Shown: positions 38,001-51,300, counted from the first letter of the stretch. The stretch is 64,000 nt of DNA from Anabas testudineus (GCF_900324465.2 NC_046615.1:22516331-22580330); one strand, 5' to 3'. Translations and numbers: made by a program. The notes: generated by a model not told the origin, from the sequence alone.

Positions 38001-39103
38001 CTCTTCTCAAATTAATAACATCTGGCTGATGAACCTCATTGTCCAAGGAACTTTTTCATTTTCTAGTTTAAAGCTACTAAAAAAGTATTTATGGATAAAG
38101 TCACGTCTCCAGCTATAACGTGTCAAACATTCCCAGATGAACTGTTCCTCGGATAACGGAAGGTGATAGATGAAGAGTTTAATAAATCTGCTGCTGCTGT
38201 TTGTCTCTGTGCAGGTTGGACGAATCAAGTGTCCTGTCATGTTGGTCGTGGGGGAGGACGATCAGAACTGGCCCGCTCATGAGTCTGCAGTGGACGTAAG
38301 TTATTGACATGGGGTTCAGTCTTAGTGCAGAGATTTGAATTAATTAACAGCGACCCTTTTATAGGAAGTAATTCCTTTCCAGATGTCTTTCCCAAACACA
38401 GAAAACCAGTTAAAATATGCTCACATGATTACAGAAAGCTAAATTAAAGTAGTGCATCCTCCAGTCTTTGAGAGGTGTGAGGAGACCAAGAGGCTTTATT
38501 AGTATCCAGCATCTGGACTGAATACAAATGAAAATTTATTTCACTTCCTGATGTTAAAATAGCCCCTAAACAAGCAGGATCTGAAGGCCTTTCATTAAAT
38601 CACAGCTCACATCTGGTGTGTTGCAGAGCAAAATTATTACAAGGGCATTATTGTCCAAATATAAACAGACTTAGGTATAAAAAGTGAAATGCATCATGAA
38701 TCTATCAGAAAAATAGGAGATTATGTTCTGAACTTCCTGTATTTCAGATAAAGGAGATGATGGAGCGGGCAGGGAACAGCCGCCTGCTCACTGTCCTGTC
38801 GTACCCAAATGCAGGTCACCTGATCGAACCTCCGTACACACCACACGCCCGTTCCAGCAACTTCTGGACGGTCACCGAGGGCAAAAATATTAAATGTAAG
38901 TTCACCTTGCCAGTGGGAGAAGCTATGTCTGACTGATCTGAGTTCAAGAGTTTCTGTTGCCTCTTGTCTTTGCAGTTGTGGCTCTGTGGGGCGGAGAGAC
39001 GGTGGCACATTCTCGTGCTCAAGAAGACTCCTGGAGGAAGATACTGGTCTTTCTGAGGGAGAATCTGTACGGCTGGGGTGCAGCATCACTTTCAAACCTG
39101 TAA
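35040..39103 (+). CDS. ACOT/BAAT-family acyl-CoA thioesterase, copy B (hybrid, one frameshift)
   Basis: Same family and exon plan as copy A. A 5' noncoding exon ends at 33587 (CAACA|GTAAGT). Coding exons: 35040-35235, 35379-35478, 35562-35752, 35955-36125, 36906-37025, 37305-37387, 37507-37600, 38215-38295, 38748-38895 and 38976-39103. From its 5' exon through intron 3 of the coding part, B is nearly identical to copy C. From the exon at 35955 onward it is nearly identical to copy A, introns included. Ser nucleophile (GLSFG), GEDDQNW and AGHLIEPPY are present. The fourth coding exon is 171 bases instead of 170: a run of ten G (35986-35995) replaces TGGGGGGG-type sequence and shifts frame to an early stop. 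All other exons and splice sites are sound, so this is either a very young mutation or a homopolymer error. Confidence 0.75.
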
Positions 39104-39579
39104 CCAAGGTGATAAGTACTAATTAAAACTAAAGTTTAGAGCAATAAAAAAGGGTATTGTAGTATTTAGAGCTGTCAAACACCCCACATGATGCTAACAT
39201 TATCCAAAGTCCTGTTTTTCTGTGATGTGACATTAAGAAGCATCCTTCCTTATTTTCCCACCTTCCCTCCTTATACATCACTTCATAAAACAAGGAAAAA
39301 CACAGTTGTACCAGTTTATGTGACAAAGTCGAAGACAATACAGTTTTGACATCCCCTAACTCTTGTTGAGTTTAAATGTACTTTAATTAGCAGAAAAAGC
39401 ATCTGCATATGAAAGCAAAGTAATGTAATAATCGACCAGTGAATGTTTTAATGAATTCATTTAAATAGTTTACAGTGATACAGAATATAGAAAGGCAGCA
39501 AATCTTTACATCGGACATCAGACATTATTTGGAGCTTCTGATTAATAAATGACTTTTGTTTATGTACTGGAAATGTAGA

Positions 39580-39824
39580 AACATCTTCTACAGCTTGATA
39601 CATCACACAAGATCTGTTCTTTAAACTGTAATCTGTCATTTTTTGTCACTGTCAGACTGTATTATTGCCTAAAGCTTGCTCAGATGGGATTGTTGGTTTT
39701 CTCTATCATTTTTTGTATAAATATTTTCTGTAAGGTCTTAAACCTTAAACACTGTAAAGTGCCTTGAGATAACTTCTGTTGTGAATTGGCGCTATACAAA
39801 TAAAATTGAATTGAATTGAATTAT
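39580..39824 (+). mobile_element. SINE/LINE-tail insertion downstream of copy B
   Basis: Ends in GGCGCTATACAAATAAAATT followed by (GAATT)n, a tail common to fish LINE/SINE families. The sequence downstream of copy A (about 30790) is collinear on both sides and lacks it, giving a clean presence/absence difference between the duplicates. Confidence 0.65.
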
Positions 39825-40025
39825 CAGTTTGTATTATTTTAATATGAATAAAATAGAAAACTAACTATTTGTCCACCGCCTGAAATACTTTCGTACCTTG
39901 ATAATATATTTATTCTTTTACTTAAGCAGCATGTTGGAAGAAGGAATGGTGATGGTCTTTTGACAGTGTTTCGATTTCCGAGTTTTCATTAATGCAGCAC
40001 CATACCTGCGTTTAAGCCGCTCGAC

Positions 40026-40241
40026 GGCGCCATCTTGTGTCGGGGCACGGTGAGCTCCGCACTGTCGGGCTAAAGCGTAAGCGTTGTTCTGCGTCCTGTC
40101 CGACTCCCACAGCTGTGGTTCCAGACCCTGAAACGAGTTGACACCGGGGGACACGGACCAAGGTTGAGTGACAGAACACGAACCCAAAGAGAGCAGGTTT
40201 TTCTGGGTGGGCTCGGTTCTGTTTGGGCTCGTACAGCAACA
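40026..40241 (+). promoter_or_regulatory. Copy C promoter block and 5' noncoding exon
   Basis: GGCGCCATCTTGTGT at 40026-40040 (reverse strand ACAAGATGGCGCC, YY1-like), then a CpG-bearing stretch and a 5' exon ending CAACA|GTAAGT at 40241. This is the uninterrupted form of the promoter that is split in copy B. Confidence 0.55.
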
Positions 40242-41078
40242 GTAAGTAGCTAACTAGCTAATTAGCTTGTTAGCAACTTCATTTAAAGGAACATGTAAAG
40301 TTAGTGTGAACTTTGAGCTGCAGTTCACACGTGTGTGAGCAGAGAAACGTGTGATTAACATTAATATAACTAGATTTAAACCTTATTTGACCTGTCTGAC
40401 TTTCTTCAGTGTTGACTTGAAGAAACTAGTAAATATGAAGCCAATGTAATAAGTCATCTGTTAAAGTTTGAGTACTGGTTAGTTCATAGAGTTAATACAG
40501 GTCCATGCTCTCCATGTAATGTTTAGTACAAAAGTACAAGTACTCTACAAAGACTGTGATTTCTCTGCTCATCATTATGACATTGATAATAAACTAACAC
40601 ATGTGCAGACTTACTGCAGATTTGTTCCACTTACTAACCCTCATAAATCAGATTTCTGCACAAATGTAAAATGTTCAGGTCCTGTCAAATTGAATCCACA
40701 CACAGATTCAAGGAGAGAACCACTTTAAACACCTGATGTTGAGATCTTTCTTAGAAAAAACATCAAAAATCATTCAATTGAATCATTTCTGAAATGAACC
40801 CTTTAGTTAGTAGTAATAAAAAGCAAATGTTGAGAACTACACACTAGTGAAATTAGTTTTAAAACAAGATCGTGTTTTATTGTGACTTTGACATTTGGAC
40901 TGCACATAAACATTCAAAGGTGAAAAATGCTATAGATGTGACGTGGAACAAAGACGGCAGCTGATTTTAACAGGAGGTGACTCCACAACATTACATCACC
41001 ATTCATTACTCTATTCTGCTTTTTATTCTAGATCTACATCTGCAAGAATTAACCAGTATATGTAGTGCTGAGTTTAAG

Positions 41079-44000
41079 ATGGACGACAAACAGTGTTGTG
41101 TGAAGCTGTCTGTCCACCCGTCCAGAGGACTCATGGACGAGAAGTTTGTTGTTCTGGTCCAGAAGGTCCCCCCTGGTTCCCAGCTGACCGTCCGCGCCCT
41201 CCACCAGTGTGAAGACGGACACTGCTGGGATGCGTTCGGTCACTACACCGCCGACACCAGTGGGACTGTAAATGGTACACATGGACCTTAAAGATGAATT
41301 TAGAAATGTGTGCATGCTGCAAAATATTTGTGATTTACAGAAAAACACGTTAAATCGAATTTGGGGTTTGTACGAAGAGAATGAACCTGAGAAATAAGTT
41401 TTCAAGTTTTAATTGACAGTGGCAGAGGATCCCAGTCTGGGAGGGACTTATTCTGGGGTTGAACAGATGGGTCTACTGTGGAGCCTCAGACCAGTTCCAG
41501 GCAGCAAACCTGGACTCAGGTAGACCAACCAGACCGGAAATGTTAAGTTAATACTAACCAGTACTGAATCGATCTTTAAAATCAGAGCTGACTCTCCCAT
41601 CATCACTTAGGATGAGGAAGATGAACGTCCAGACTCCCATGGAGGTCACGGTGTCAGTGTACCAGGGTCACCAGACTGAGGGGTTCGTGGATCAGGTGCC
41701 GTTGGCCACTGCGGTGGTGGAGCGCTGGTACATGGCGCCTGGTGTCCGCAGAATCCCAATCACAGAGGGAGGACTCACTGCGACGCTCTTCCTGCCCTCA
41801 GGTAGGACTAGAGGAGAGTCTGGAGCAGGGGTCGGGAAACTATGGCTCGAGAACCAGATGTTGCTCTTTTGATGACTGCATCTGGCTCACAGATAAATCT
41901 TAGCTGACATTTCTTAACACGGTAAGTAGGCTAATGAATAATTCCGCTGACATTTTAAAGTTAAACAGTTAGCAAACCCTAATGATGAAGAACATGGCCA
42001 AAAGAAAAAAAGATGAGGAGTACCGTATGTTTCAGCATGAATAGACAGAGGAATTTGGAGCAGGTTCTGCGGTGTGTCTAATATGCACTAAATAAATAGA
42101 TAAAATAAGATAAACAAATAAAAGATCTGCCTCTGTCCGCATTTAGTTGTATTCAGTGTTAAAAAAAAATATTGTATGGCTCTCACGGAAATACATTTTA
42201 AAATATGTGACTTTCTTGGCTCTCTCAGCCAAAAAGTTTCCTGACCCCTGGTCTGGAGGGAGGTGTTCTGTTGGGAGCTCGGACCAGAACCTGAGATAAT
42301 TCAGCTTGTTCAGCTGAAGACTCTGATTTGAACTTCAGACATCTTTGGTACCAAAAACCTAAAACTGAAAAAATATAGACAGGAAGTCGACAATGTTTCC
42401 AATAAATGTGACCAAAACATGAAACATAAAAATAATTTTCATTTAAGCTAACTTGACTCTGACTGGTGTTTTGACTCTCCTGAAGCATCTGGACTTTTCC
42501 CCGGCGTCCTGGACCTGTGGGGGGGTGGAGGGAAGTTGGTGGAGTACCGTTCGGCACTGTTGGCCTCCCACGGTTTCGCCTCTCTGGCTCTCGACTACCT
42601 GACTCCTAAAATAACTTTGGAAACAGGGAAGATGGTGGACAACCAGTACTTTGAGGTAAACATTATACAAATGTTTTGGTCACTAGAGGACAGTAGAACT
42701 CCACAATAAGAGCACAGGCTCATTAGCAAGAAGCTCATCAGCACTGATCCAGTGAGTCCAGTCAAAAAAGCAACCGCACCGTAGAGAGGAAGAATGAAGT
42801 GAAGCACCAAAAGATGTGTGTTGTACACTCTTTATGCCTCAGCACAAAAAAAGTAAGACGTCATTAAAATGACAATCAGGTTTACAAGACAGTATGTAAA
42901 GTTTGCAGAGATATGTCTGTCATTATAAATATAAAATAATGTGACTATTTCTGTCTGGTGCCTGTGTCCTGTTTCAGATGGCCTACAGAGTCCTGCAGCA
43001 GCATCCACAGATCCTCAGCAGCCGGATCGCCATGTTGGGTCTTTCTTTAGGCACCAGTATCACCCTCAGACTGGCTGTTTACTCTCAAATTATAAAGGTA
43101 AGATGAGTTTAGCTTAAACCTGATCTTTAACAAACAGTAAAACAACTTCTATCAGCTTTAGCAGTGGTGTAGCGTTAATAGGAAGAAGCTGTACTTTTAT
43201 TCTTTTTGTATCTTTACAAATGCTAATGACACAAAAGTGGCTTTAACTTAGAAATTCTTAAAAATGCATGAGTTTAATCTCACAATTGTTTTGTATCTAG
43301 TTGTGTTTCACATACAGTGCATGATAGCAGGAGGAAAACCAGTGTTTTCCCTTTTTGAAAGGCTACAGAGGGGAACAAAATGAGGAAAGCACCTGATTGA
43401 TAGAATTAATTTCCATAAGCAGCTTCCGTTAGAAATAGATATGACGTGTATCTTAGTGTTGAGCGGAGAGCAGCTCCAGTCCAGGAGGTAAATAACTGTA
43501 AAGGCGATATTGGATCATTTCCAGTTATATTTCCAGCCAGGTCCAAAGTCCAAATTGCAGTTTAAAGTCACATATTACACTGAAATTCCTCACTTCTTGA
43601 TTTGTGTTCATTGTTACAAACGATCAATTTTGTTTCTATTAAGCTGCTGACAATTATTTGTTATACTACATGTTCATGTGATCATTGTTATTAAACAGTT
43701 TATTTATATGATCATGTTTATGGAACCTCTTTATAGTTAAAGTGTTTGTGTTTGTGTTTGCCAGCTCAGGTGTGCGGTGTGTATCAGTGGGAGTCACGTG
43801 CAGCCAGTTAATGGATCTGTGGAAGATATACTGACATACTTAAATAGGTAAGTGACTCTCTTATGATTTCTCTTAAGAACTTTATCACGTGTTGCCAGAT
43901 TATTAATCTCACACTCAACCTCTGACGGAAACTGAAACTACGAGGTTTTACTTTCAGTGCACAGTAAAACAAATGAAACGGTACATTTACAAGAAAAATG

Positions 44001-45481
44001 GTACAGAGAAATATCCAGTGAGCTGTTTGACTAGCTTAGCAATGAGCATCTCTCACAAACTAGTTACACAATCATTCAGCCAAACATTAATTAGTAATTG
44101 CAGGTCATCCCAAGTTTACAGTGTGTGTGTGTTTGCGTCACAGAGCACAGTAGAAACTCTCAGGTAGCATTTTATTACGTGACTCAGCCACTGACTCACA
44201 TGTTCTTTTTATCCAATCAGAAACACAGAAAATTCCCGCTCCAACGAGAAGAATGAGGTTATCTGGCGGGATTTGCCACTGCCCCTCCCCACTGACACAA
44301 ATTTCAAAGTGGACGTGAGTACCACCAACCAGAATACAGCAATGTGAAGAGACAGGAAACACAAGGGGACAAAACACAGAGGTTCACAACTGGAAACTGT
44401 GTTTGTTGCAGCTGCTTCGTAACATATCTGTTCTTTAACCTGCACACTTTGACTTTTTAGTCCAGATTTGACAAATGAATAAAACACTGTAAGTAAAACA
44501 TTAGCCAGTACGTTGGTCTGTCAGGTGAGACTAGAAAGACACAAAATACATTTGTGAATTTGATTTGTGCAAGATAGAAGTTCTAAAACATACCAGGCAC
44601 AGTTGTCTGTCATTTGTCTCAGTTGTTGCTGCTGTTTGTCTCTGAGCAGGTTGGACAAATCAAGTGTCCTCTTATGCTGGTTGTGGGTGAGGACGATCAG
44701 AACTGGCCCACCTACGAGTCTGCAGTGGACGTATGTTTACTGACTTGACTGATTCTGTGTGAATTAGTTGTAGTTAGTAGGTTTGAAGTCAGCCTGGACA
44801 GCCGGATGACAGAAACTGGACGAACAGTAACACAGATTAATTCTGAAACGGTGTAGTGCTAAAAAAATAACTGTGAAATAATCGATGAGCTTATTAAAAT
44901 GAATCTATGTCATTGTTTTTATCTCTGTAGAAACAGTTTTGAAACAGTTCTTTGTAATCTGTTATAATAACACAAATTTAGTCAGCATAACAAGAGAAGA
45001 TGTAGTTAGTTAGAGCAAAGTGGTGACGATGTAGATGATGTAGTTTTTACACATTTTCAAACATGATGGTCTCAACAATGAGATTAGGTTCTGAACTTCC
45101 TGTATTGCAGATGAAGGAGATGATGGAGAAGGCGGGGAACAGCCACCTGCTCACCTTCCTGTCGTACCCAAACGCCGGTCACCTCATCGAACCTCCGTAC
45201 ACGCCACACACTCGAGCCAGCAACTTCAGAACGGTCATCTTGAATAACTCTATGATGAGTACGTTTATCTTCGGACTGGAAAGTCAGACTGTGACAGAAG
45301 CCGTTGAAACCCCAAAATCAGCACTTGAGTTCTGTTGCCTCTTGTCTTTGCAGTTTTAGTTCTGTGGGGCGGAGAGACGGTGGCACATTCTCGTGCTCAA
45401 GAAGACGCCTGGAGGAAGATACTGGTCTTTCTGAGGGAGAATCTGTACGGCGGCGGTGCAGCGTCACTTTCAAACTTGTAA
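41079..45481 (+). CDS. ACOT/BAAT-family acyl-CoA thioesterase, copy C (intact)
   Basis: Coding exons: 41079-41274, 41420-41519, 41611-41801, 42486-42655, 42978-43097, 43765-43847, 44221-44314, 44650-44730, 45111-45258 and 45354-45481. They give 436 residues with all phases consistent and AG/GT borders. The N-terminal ACOT/BAAT domain (about 1-150: [33 protein letters not shown]) is followed by the hydrolase domain. Ser242 lies in GLSLG, the likely acid Asp near 333 in GEDDQNW, and His369 in [10 protein letters not shown] Ser nucleophile favours acyl-CoA hydrolysis over bile-acid amidation, which in mammals uses Cys. C-terminus SNL is at best a weak peroxisomal signal. Intron 3 of the coding part carries a hAT insertion. 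Its 5' half matches copy B and its 3' half is diverged from A and B. Confidence 0.9.
41826..42250. mobile_element. Non-autonomous hAT element with 8-bp target duplication
   Basis: A 425-bp element begins CAGGGGTCGGGAAAC and ends GTTTCCTGACCCCTG, imperfect inverted ends of the hAT type. It is flanked by GTCTGGAG at 41818-41825 and 42251-42258. Copies A and B have the single, empty GTCTGGAG site. A short internal stretch ([16 protein letters not shown]) resembles the N-terminus of hAT/ZBED transposases, so it looks like an internally deleted derivative. Confidence 0.9.
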
Positions 45482-45484
45482 CCA

Positions 45485-46296
45485 AGGTGACAACAAGAGG
45501 AGTCATCACAGACAGTATCATGTGACTTATACTTGAAGCGCTTCTGTGACTTAGACTGAAATTGTTAAAAAAAAAAAAATCATGTGTGCTGAAGATAAAA
45601 AAAAAACTTAAACATCAGATTATATAAAACTAAAGCAGAGAAATGTGTGTTAGAAGTTGTTCCAAGAGCCATGAAACGTTCTGAATCCACTACCGTTCTG
45701 GTTTCTTCTTCGTGGCAACAAAAGCTGAGGCTCATGGGTGTTTATGTAGAGATGTCTGCCACCTTCATGATTGTTACATTATTCAGGAGAGTCTGCTTTT
45801 TCTGTGAAGTGACGCTGAGAAATAATAGTAAATGAAGATTTTAACAGCGAAGAACACTTTGGAAACCGACTTCCTCTAGGTCACCTGAGACTCACCGCCA
45901 ATTTGAGGACTCTGTTTTAGTTGGTATCTTGTCACTGAGGTCAGGACAGCACTTCTTTCCTTTTAGTACATGTTATTTAGAACACTTCATATTCCAGTTT
46001 TTTTAAGCTTCTGTGCTTTTGAGTTTGAACACGTTGACCTTGAGTTGCTTTGGGTAGACGTCTTGGGGACACATTAATGTAATTAATGTAATTATTGACA
46101 AATGTCGAGTATTTTTTAATGAACTGATTTACTATTAAAATGATTTCTAATGATACAGATGTGGTTGGAAGTTCACAGACATTCATCATGGATGTAAATA
46201 TCACGCAGGTTTGGGCTTTCAGTCATTCCTTTATGGGGCAGAATGACTAGTTTTATTAGAAAACCCCAACCCCATCATCTGCACTGCTCAGTAATA
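45485..46296. other. Intergenic downstream of copy C
   Basis: AT-rich DNA with A-runs at 45566-45580 and 45598-45607. I see no gene. It ends at the TA target site of the Tc1 element. Confidence 0.5.
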
Positions 46297-47692
46297 CAGT
46301 GGCAAGAAAAAGTTTGTGAACTTCATGGAATTTCATGGTTTTCTGCATTAATTTGTCATAAGATGTGCTCTGATCTTCATCTAACTCACAACAATAGAAA
46401 AACACAGTCTGCTGAAAATAATAGTACACAAACATTATATGTTTTCATTTTTTTATTGAACATAACATGTAACATTCACAGTGCAGGGTGGAAAAAGTAT
46501 GTAGCCTAATGACTTCTCCAAGAGCTAATTGGAGCTAGGAGTGAGCCAACCTTGAGTCCAATCACTATGATGATATTGGATGTGTTGCTGAAAGCTGTCC
46601 TGCCCCAGTGTCCTGCCCACTGTTGCTACTCTCTTGTGGTTGTACTGTAAAGATGACTGCAAGAGCACAGCGCAGAATGCTGAATGAGGTAAAGAAGAAT
46701 CCTAGAGTGTCAGCTAAAGACAGAAATCTCTGGCACATGCTTTTTGTTCACACATCTACAATAAGGAAAACATTAAACAAGAATGGAGTACATGGGAGGA
46801 CACCACGGAGGAAGCCATTGCTGTCCAAAAGAAATATCGCAGCACGTTTGAAGTTTGCAAAAGAGCACCTGGATGTTCCACAGCACTACTGGCAAATATT
46901 CAGTGGACAGATGCAACCAAAATTTAGTTGTTTGGAAAAAACACACAACACTATGTGTGGAGAAAAAAAAAGGCACAGCACACCAACAACAAAACCTCAT
47001 CCCCACTGTAAAACATGGTGGAGAGAGCATCATGGTTTGGGGCTGCTTTGCTGCCTCAGGGCCTGGACGGATTGTTGTCATTGATGGAAAAGTTAATTCC
47101 AGAGTTTATTGACATTTTGCAGGAAAACACAAGACCATCTGTCCCCAACTAAAGCTCCACAGAGGCTGGGTGATGCAACAGGACAATGACCCAAAGCATA
47201 CAAGTGATTCAACAACAGAATAGCTTCAACAGAACAAAATACACCTTCTGGAGTGGCTCGGTCAGAGTCCTGACTTCAACCCGATTGAAATGCTGTGACA
47301 TGACCTTAAGAGAGCCATTCACACCAGACATCCCAATAATATTACTACACTGAAACAGTTTTGTGAAGAGGAGTGGTCCAAAATTACTCCAGATCGTTGT
47401 GCAGGTCTGATGTGCAACTACAGGAAACGTTTGGTTGAGGTTATTGCTGCCAAAGAAGGGTCAACCAGTTATTAAGTTAAGTTAAGTTCACATACTTTTT
47501 CCACCCTGCACTGTGAATGTTTACATGTTATGTTCAATAAAAAAATGAAAACATATGTTTGTGTAGTATTATTTTTTAGCACTGTGTTTTTCTAATGTGG
47601 TGACTTAGATGAAGATCAGATCACATTTTATGACCAATTAATGCAGAAAACCATGAAATTCCAAAAGGTTGACAAAGCTTTTCTTGCCACTG
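46297..47692 (+). mobile_element. Tc1-like DNA transposon, degraded
   Basis: Long inverted ends of about 205 bases (46297-46504 and 47488-47692) begin CAGTGGCAAGAAAA and are flanked by TA. The 1396-bp interior encodes a Tc1 transposase: helix-turn-helix region from 46653 (MTARAQRRML), then GCFAASGPGR (47041) and the late DDE-region sequence DNDPKHTSDS (about 47186) and SPDFNPIEML (47269). The frame is broken: the first part shifts near 46890, and stop codons follow the DNDPKH motif and the PIEML motif. It cannot make a transposase itself. Confidence 0.93.
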
Positions 47693-47718
47693 TACTTCTT
47701 CTTAAATCAGATGGAAGG

Positions 47719-47900
47719 TGGTGTCGTCTTGTGTCCACACAGTAACCACTGATGTTAATGTGGGAGGAGACGGAAGCTTTGCACGGTGAGGTTGAACTTT
47801 AGACGGTTAAAGCTCACAAACCTTTAGACCTAAAGTACACAGACCTAAAGAACTGCTGTGAAGCCTTCGCCGGTGCTTAGATTACTTCACCTGTGAGTCT
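47719..47900 (+). promoter_or_regulatory. Copy D promoter region
   Basis: GGTGTCGTCTTGTGT at 47719-47733 is a diverged form of the shared block, followed by GTGGGAGGAGACGGAAGC and TTAAAGCTCACA, which align with the copy A promoter. I could not fix the 5' exon donor. The stretch from here to 48392 has no other feature. Confidence 0.4.
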
Positions 47901-48398
47901 TCCTACTTATAATTTAATGCTCGTGACATTTAATGGGAACTTGGGCTAAAGAATTTATTTGTTTTTAATTTGGTTTGTAGAGCACATTTCTGTATAAGTT
48001 ATAAAAAGACAGAACTATTTGAAGACCAATATGGAAATAATGTGCAAAATGCAAATTAAAAAATAAAGTATCACTCAAACATTTAAATTAAGTCTAATAG
48101 TTGAAATTTAGATTAATACTAAATTCAAAAATTGAAATTAAAAACTAAAAGGCACTAAGCCTGCAATAAACAAATGTTTAGATTTACACCTGCACTTGCA
48201 CTATTTTTACTTTTTACTAGTTATTTATGGTCTGTGTTATCTAAAGATCAACTGTTGCTGTCACTGTCTGACTACAGAGCCATATAATGACAGTATTTTA
48301 ATCATATGGTTCCGTACACCATCTGAAGACTTTCATTTCTGTGTTGTTCCACGTGCACTGTCCTGCTTTACTCACATTATCTTCCTGCTCAGTTCAGG

Positions 48399-51300
48399 AT
48401 GGACGGGAAACAGTGTTGTGTAAAGCTGTCGGTCCACCCGTCCAGGGCACTCATTGATGAGAAATTCATTATCCTGGTCCAGAATGCACCCCCCGGTTTT
48501 CAGGTGACGCTCCATGCACTCCACCAGTGTGAAGATGGACACAACTGGGTTGCTTTTGCTCACTATACCGCTAATGCCGCTGGGACAGTGAACGGTACAC
48601 AGTTCAGTACTTACACCTGGAAATGAAAGATGTTCAATTTAAAAACATCTGCTGATTCTAAAAGTTTCTAAATTGCAGAAAATATTTTTAAAACTGTTGA
48701 GGAACAACATTCAAACATTTTACTTTACAGTTGCAGAGGATCCCAGTCTGGGTGGGACATATTCTGGGGTCGAACAGATGGGTCTACTGTGGAGCCTCAG
48801 ACCAGACAGCAATCAGGAACTCAGGTAGACCAACCAGACCAGAACTGTTCAGACAATACTGATAAATTCAACCCATTTCTCTTTATTAGATTGAGTCTGT
48901 TCCGTCATCCCTCAGGTTGAGGAAGGTGAATGTAAAAACGCCCAGGAAAGTCACTATCTCAGTGTACCAGGGTCACCAGATTGAGAGGTTCATGGATCAG
49001 GTACCGTTGGCCAGTGTGGTGGTGGAGCGCTGGTACATGGCGCCTGGTGTCCGCAGGATTCCAATCACTCATGGTGGACTTATTGCAACACTCTTCCTGC
49101 CCTCAGGTAGAAGCTTAGGAGCATTTGGAGGGAGTGAATGTTAGTTCTGCAAAAGGATTAAAGTTACATCAAAACCCTGAAACTGAAACTGAGGGAACTG
49201 ACGGAAATAACCAAAGAGAAACAAGCTGAAGCATAAAAAAATGTAGGATGTAAGTAGAGTTCTTAATTCGACTCTGGTTCTGAGTGTTTTGACTCTGGCT
49301 TTCCTGCTGTGAACTGTTTAAAGGGTCCGGACCTTTCCCTGGCATATTGGACCTGTGGGGGGGTGGAGGAAAGCTGGTGGAGTACCGTGCAGCGCTGCTG
49401 GCCTCCCATGGTTTCGGCTCCTTGGCCCTTGATTACATGACTATTGAAAACACACATAAGACAGGGAAGATAGTGGGCAGTGAGTACTTTGAGGTAAATC
49501 CAAGTAAAACCGACATATTCTGAACAAATGTAGGAGCTGTGTTTTATGAAAAGGTGTTTCCCTCCTAATTATTAAATAAATGAATCTACCAGGTTCAGCT
49601 GGAGCTGATCCCAGCTGATGCTAAGTCATTCAATAGTCTGTGTTGTTTCTGACTTCTCACACAATAAATTTTACTAATTTTACTTTTAAAAGAACTTTGA
49701 TCCAATAAAATGTCGTCACATCCACGTCCTGCCCTCAGACCAACACTAAAATGCTCGGTGCATTTTAGTGTTGGTCTGTAAACCTATAAAAACGACTTTA
49801 GAGATTTATTGTTTTATTGTGTCACTCCCTAACAGTTCTTCTGACATGTTCTCCTGCTGCAGACGGCCTACAGAGTCCTGCAGCAGCATCCTCAGATCCT
49901 TGGCAACAGGATCGCCATAGTGGGCCTCTCCTTTGGTACCAGTGTCACCCTCAAACTGGCTGCTTACTCCAAAGTTGTGCAGGTAAAAGAACTGTTGGCT
50001 GAAAGTTGTTTTCATTATCTTAACATACAGCAGCTAGTTAGGTTTCAGTGGTAGAAGTTTTTTTAATCGCTTTTTTGTTGGCACCTATAACTGCAGTAAA
50101 CCTTCTCCTCAGTTGGATGGTTACTCATGTACATGGAAGTTATTACATTCACCAAAGAAAAAAAATGGAGACTGGATCTTAAAATTAGGATTAAATATCT
50201 CATAACTATGAGATAAAAGTTGAGGTGGTAATCGTCGTTCCCACAAGACAGGGCAGACAATGGCGCTGACTTTGCTTCATTAAATCAGCTTTTATTTCTT
50301 TTTTGGGTTGAGACATTGGGTGATATTAATCTCAGAGTTATCTTGTCTCTGCTTTTTGCACATGATGTCGTTCTGTTGGCTGCATCAGCCTGTGATTTAG
50401 GGTCATCTGCAGAGATCCAGTCTTCAATTAGTTTAGCTTTAGTGCAGTTCATGAGCTGTAGAGAGAACCTGTTTTTCTTTTTGTGCTGTTTTCTGTGGAT
50501 TTGTGGTTTTTTGTCAGATACATTATATTTCTGTACATATCAGCCCAGGTGTGCAGTGTGTATTAGTGGGACTCATGTGCAGCCTGTGGAGGGATCGATG
50601 GCTGACATATTTGCTTACTGTCTCAAGTAGGTTACACATACTTTATATTACACACACAGACGTGTTTAACCAGCTATTAAGCACTTTTTGTAGATGTAGA
50701 TGTTTGGAATCAATACTTTTCATTTCTCATTTCTTATTTTGCAGCACTCAGTCGCTGGTTGTGCAGCAGTTGCAGTGGCTTTATTTCCAAAACTGACTTC
50801 AGTTTCTCTCAAATCAGAAATGCTGCAAACATGCGCTTCAGCAAGGAGAACCAATTGATCTCCCATGATATGCTGCTGCCCCTCCCCACCGACCCCTCAC
50901 TCAAAGTGGACGTAAGTACAATCAGTGATTAATGTATTTATTTTAAACAAGGGATATTTGTGTTTTTAAATTGCTTGTTACTAATTGTAGCATCCCAAAA
51001 CGTCAATGCAATAAGAAATCAAAAATATTTTGTCTCTGAGCAGGTGGGACGACTCCAGTGCCCCCTGCTGTTGGTTGTAGGTGAAGACGATCAGAACTGG
51101 CCCGCCTATGAGTCTGCAATGGACGTGAGTTTACTGACAACTGACAGGATGACACCTCAAATCCAGGTTTTAGGTTGGGTAAAAAGCAGGATGACAAATT
51201 AAAAGGAAACATTTTGCTGAGAGTTGAATTTGTTGAAAAATGAGATTCAGGTGGAATCCGTTAAGGTGGAGTGGGGGGTGGTGTTTCTAATTTCACAGAT

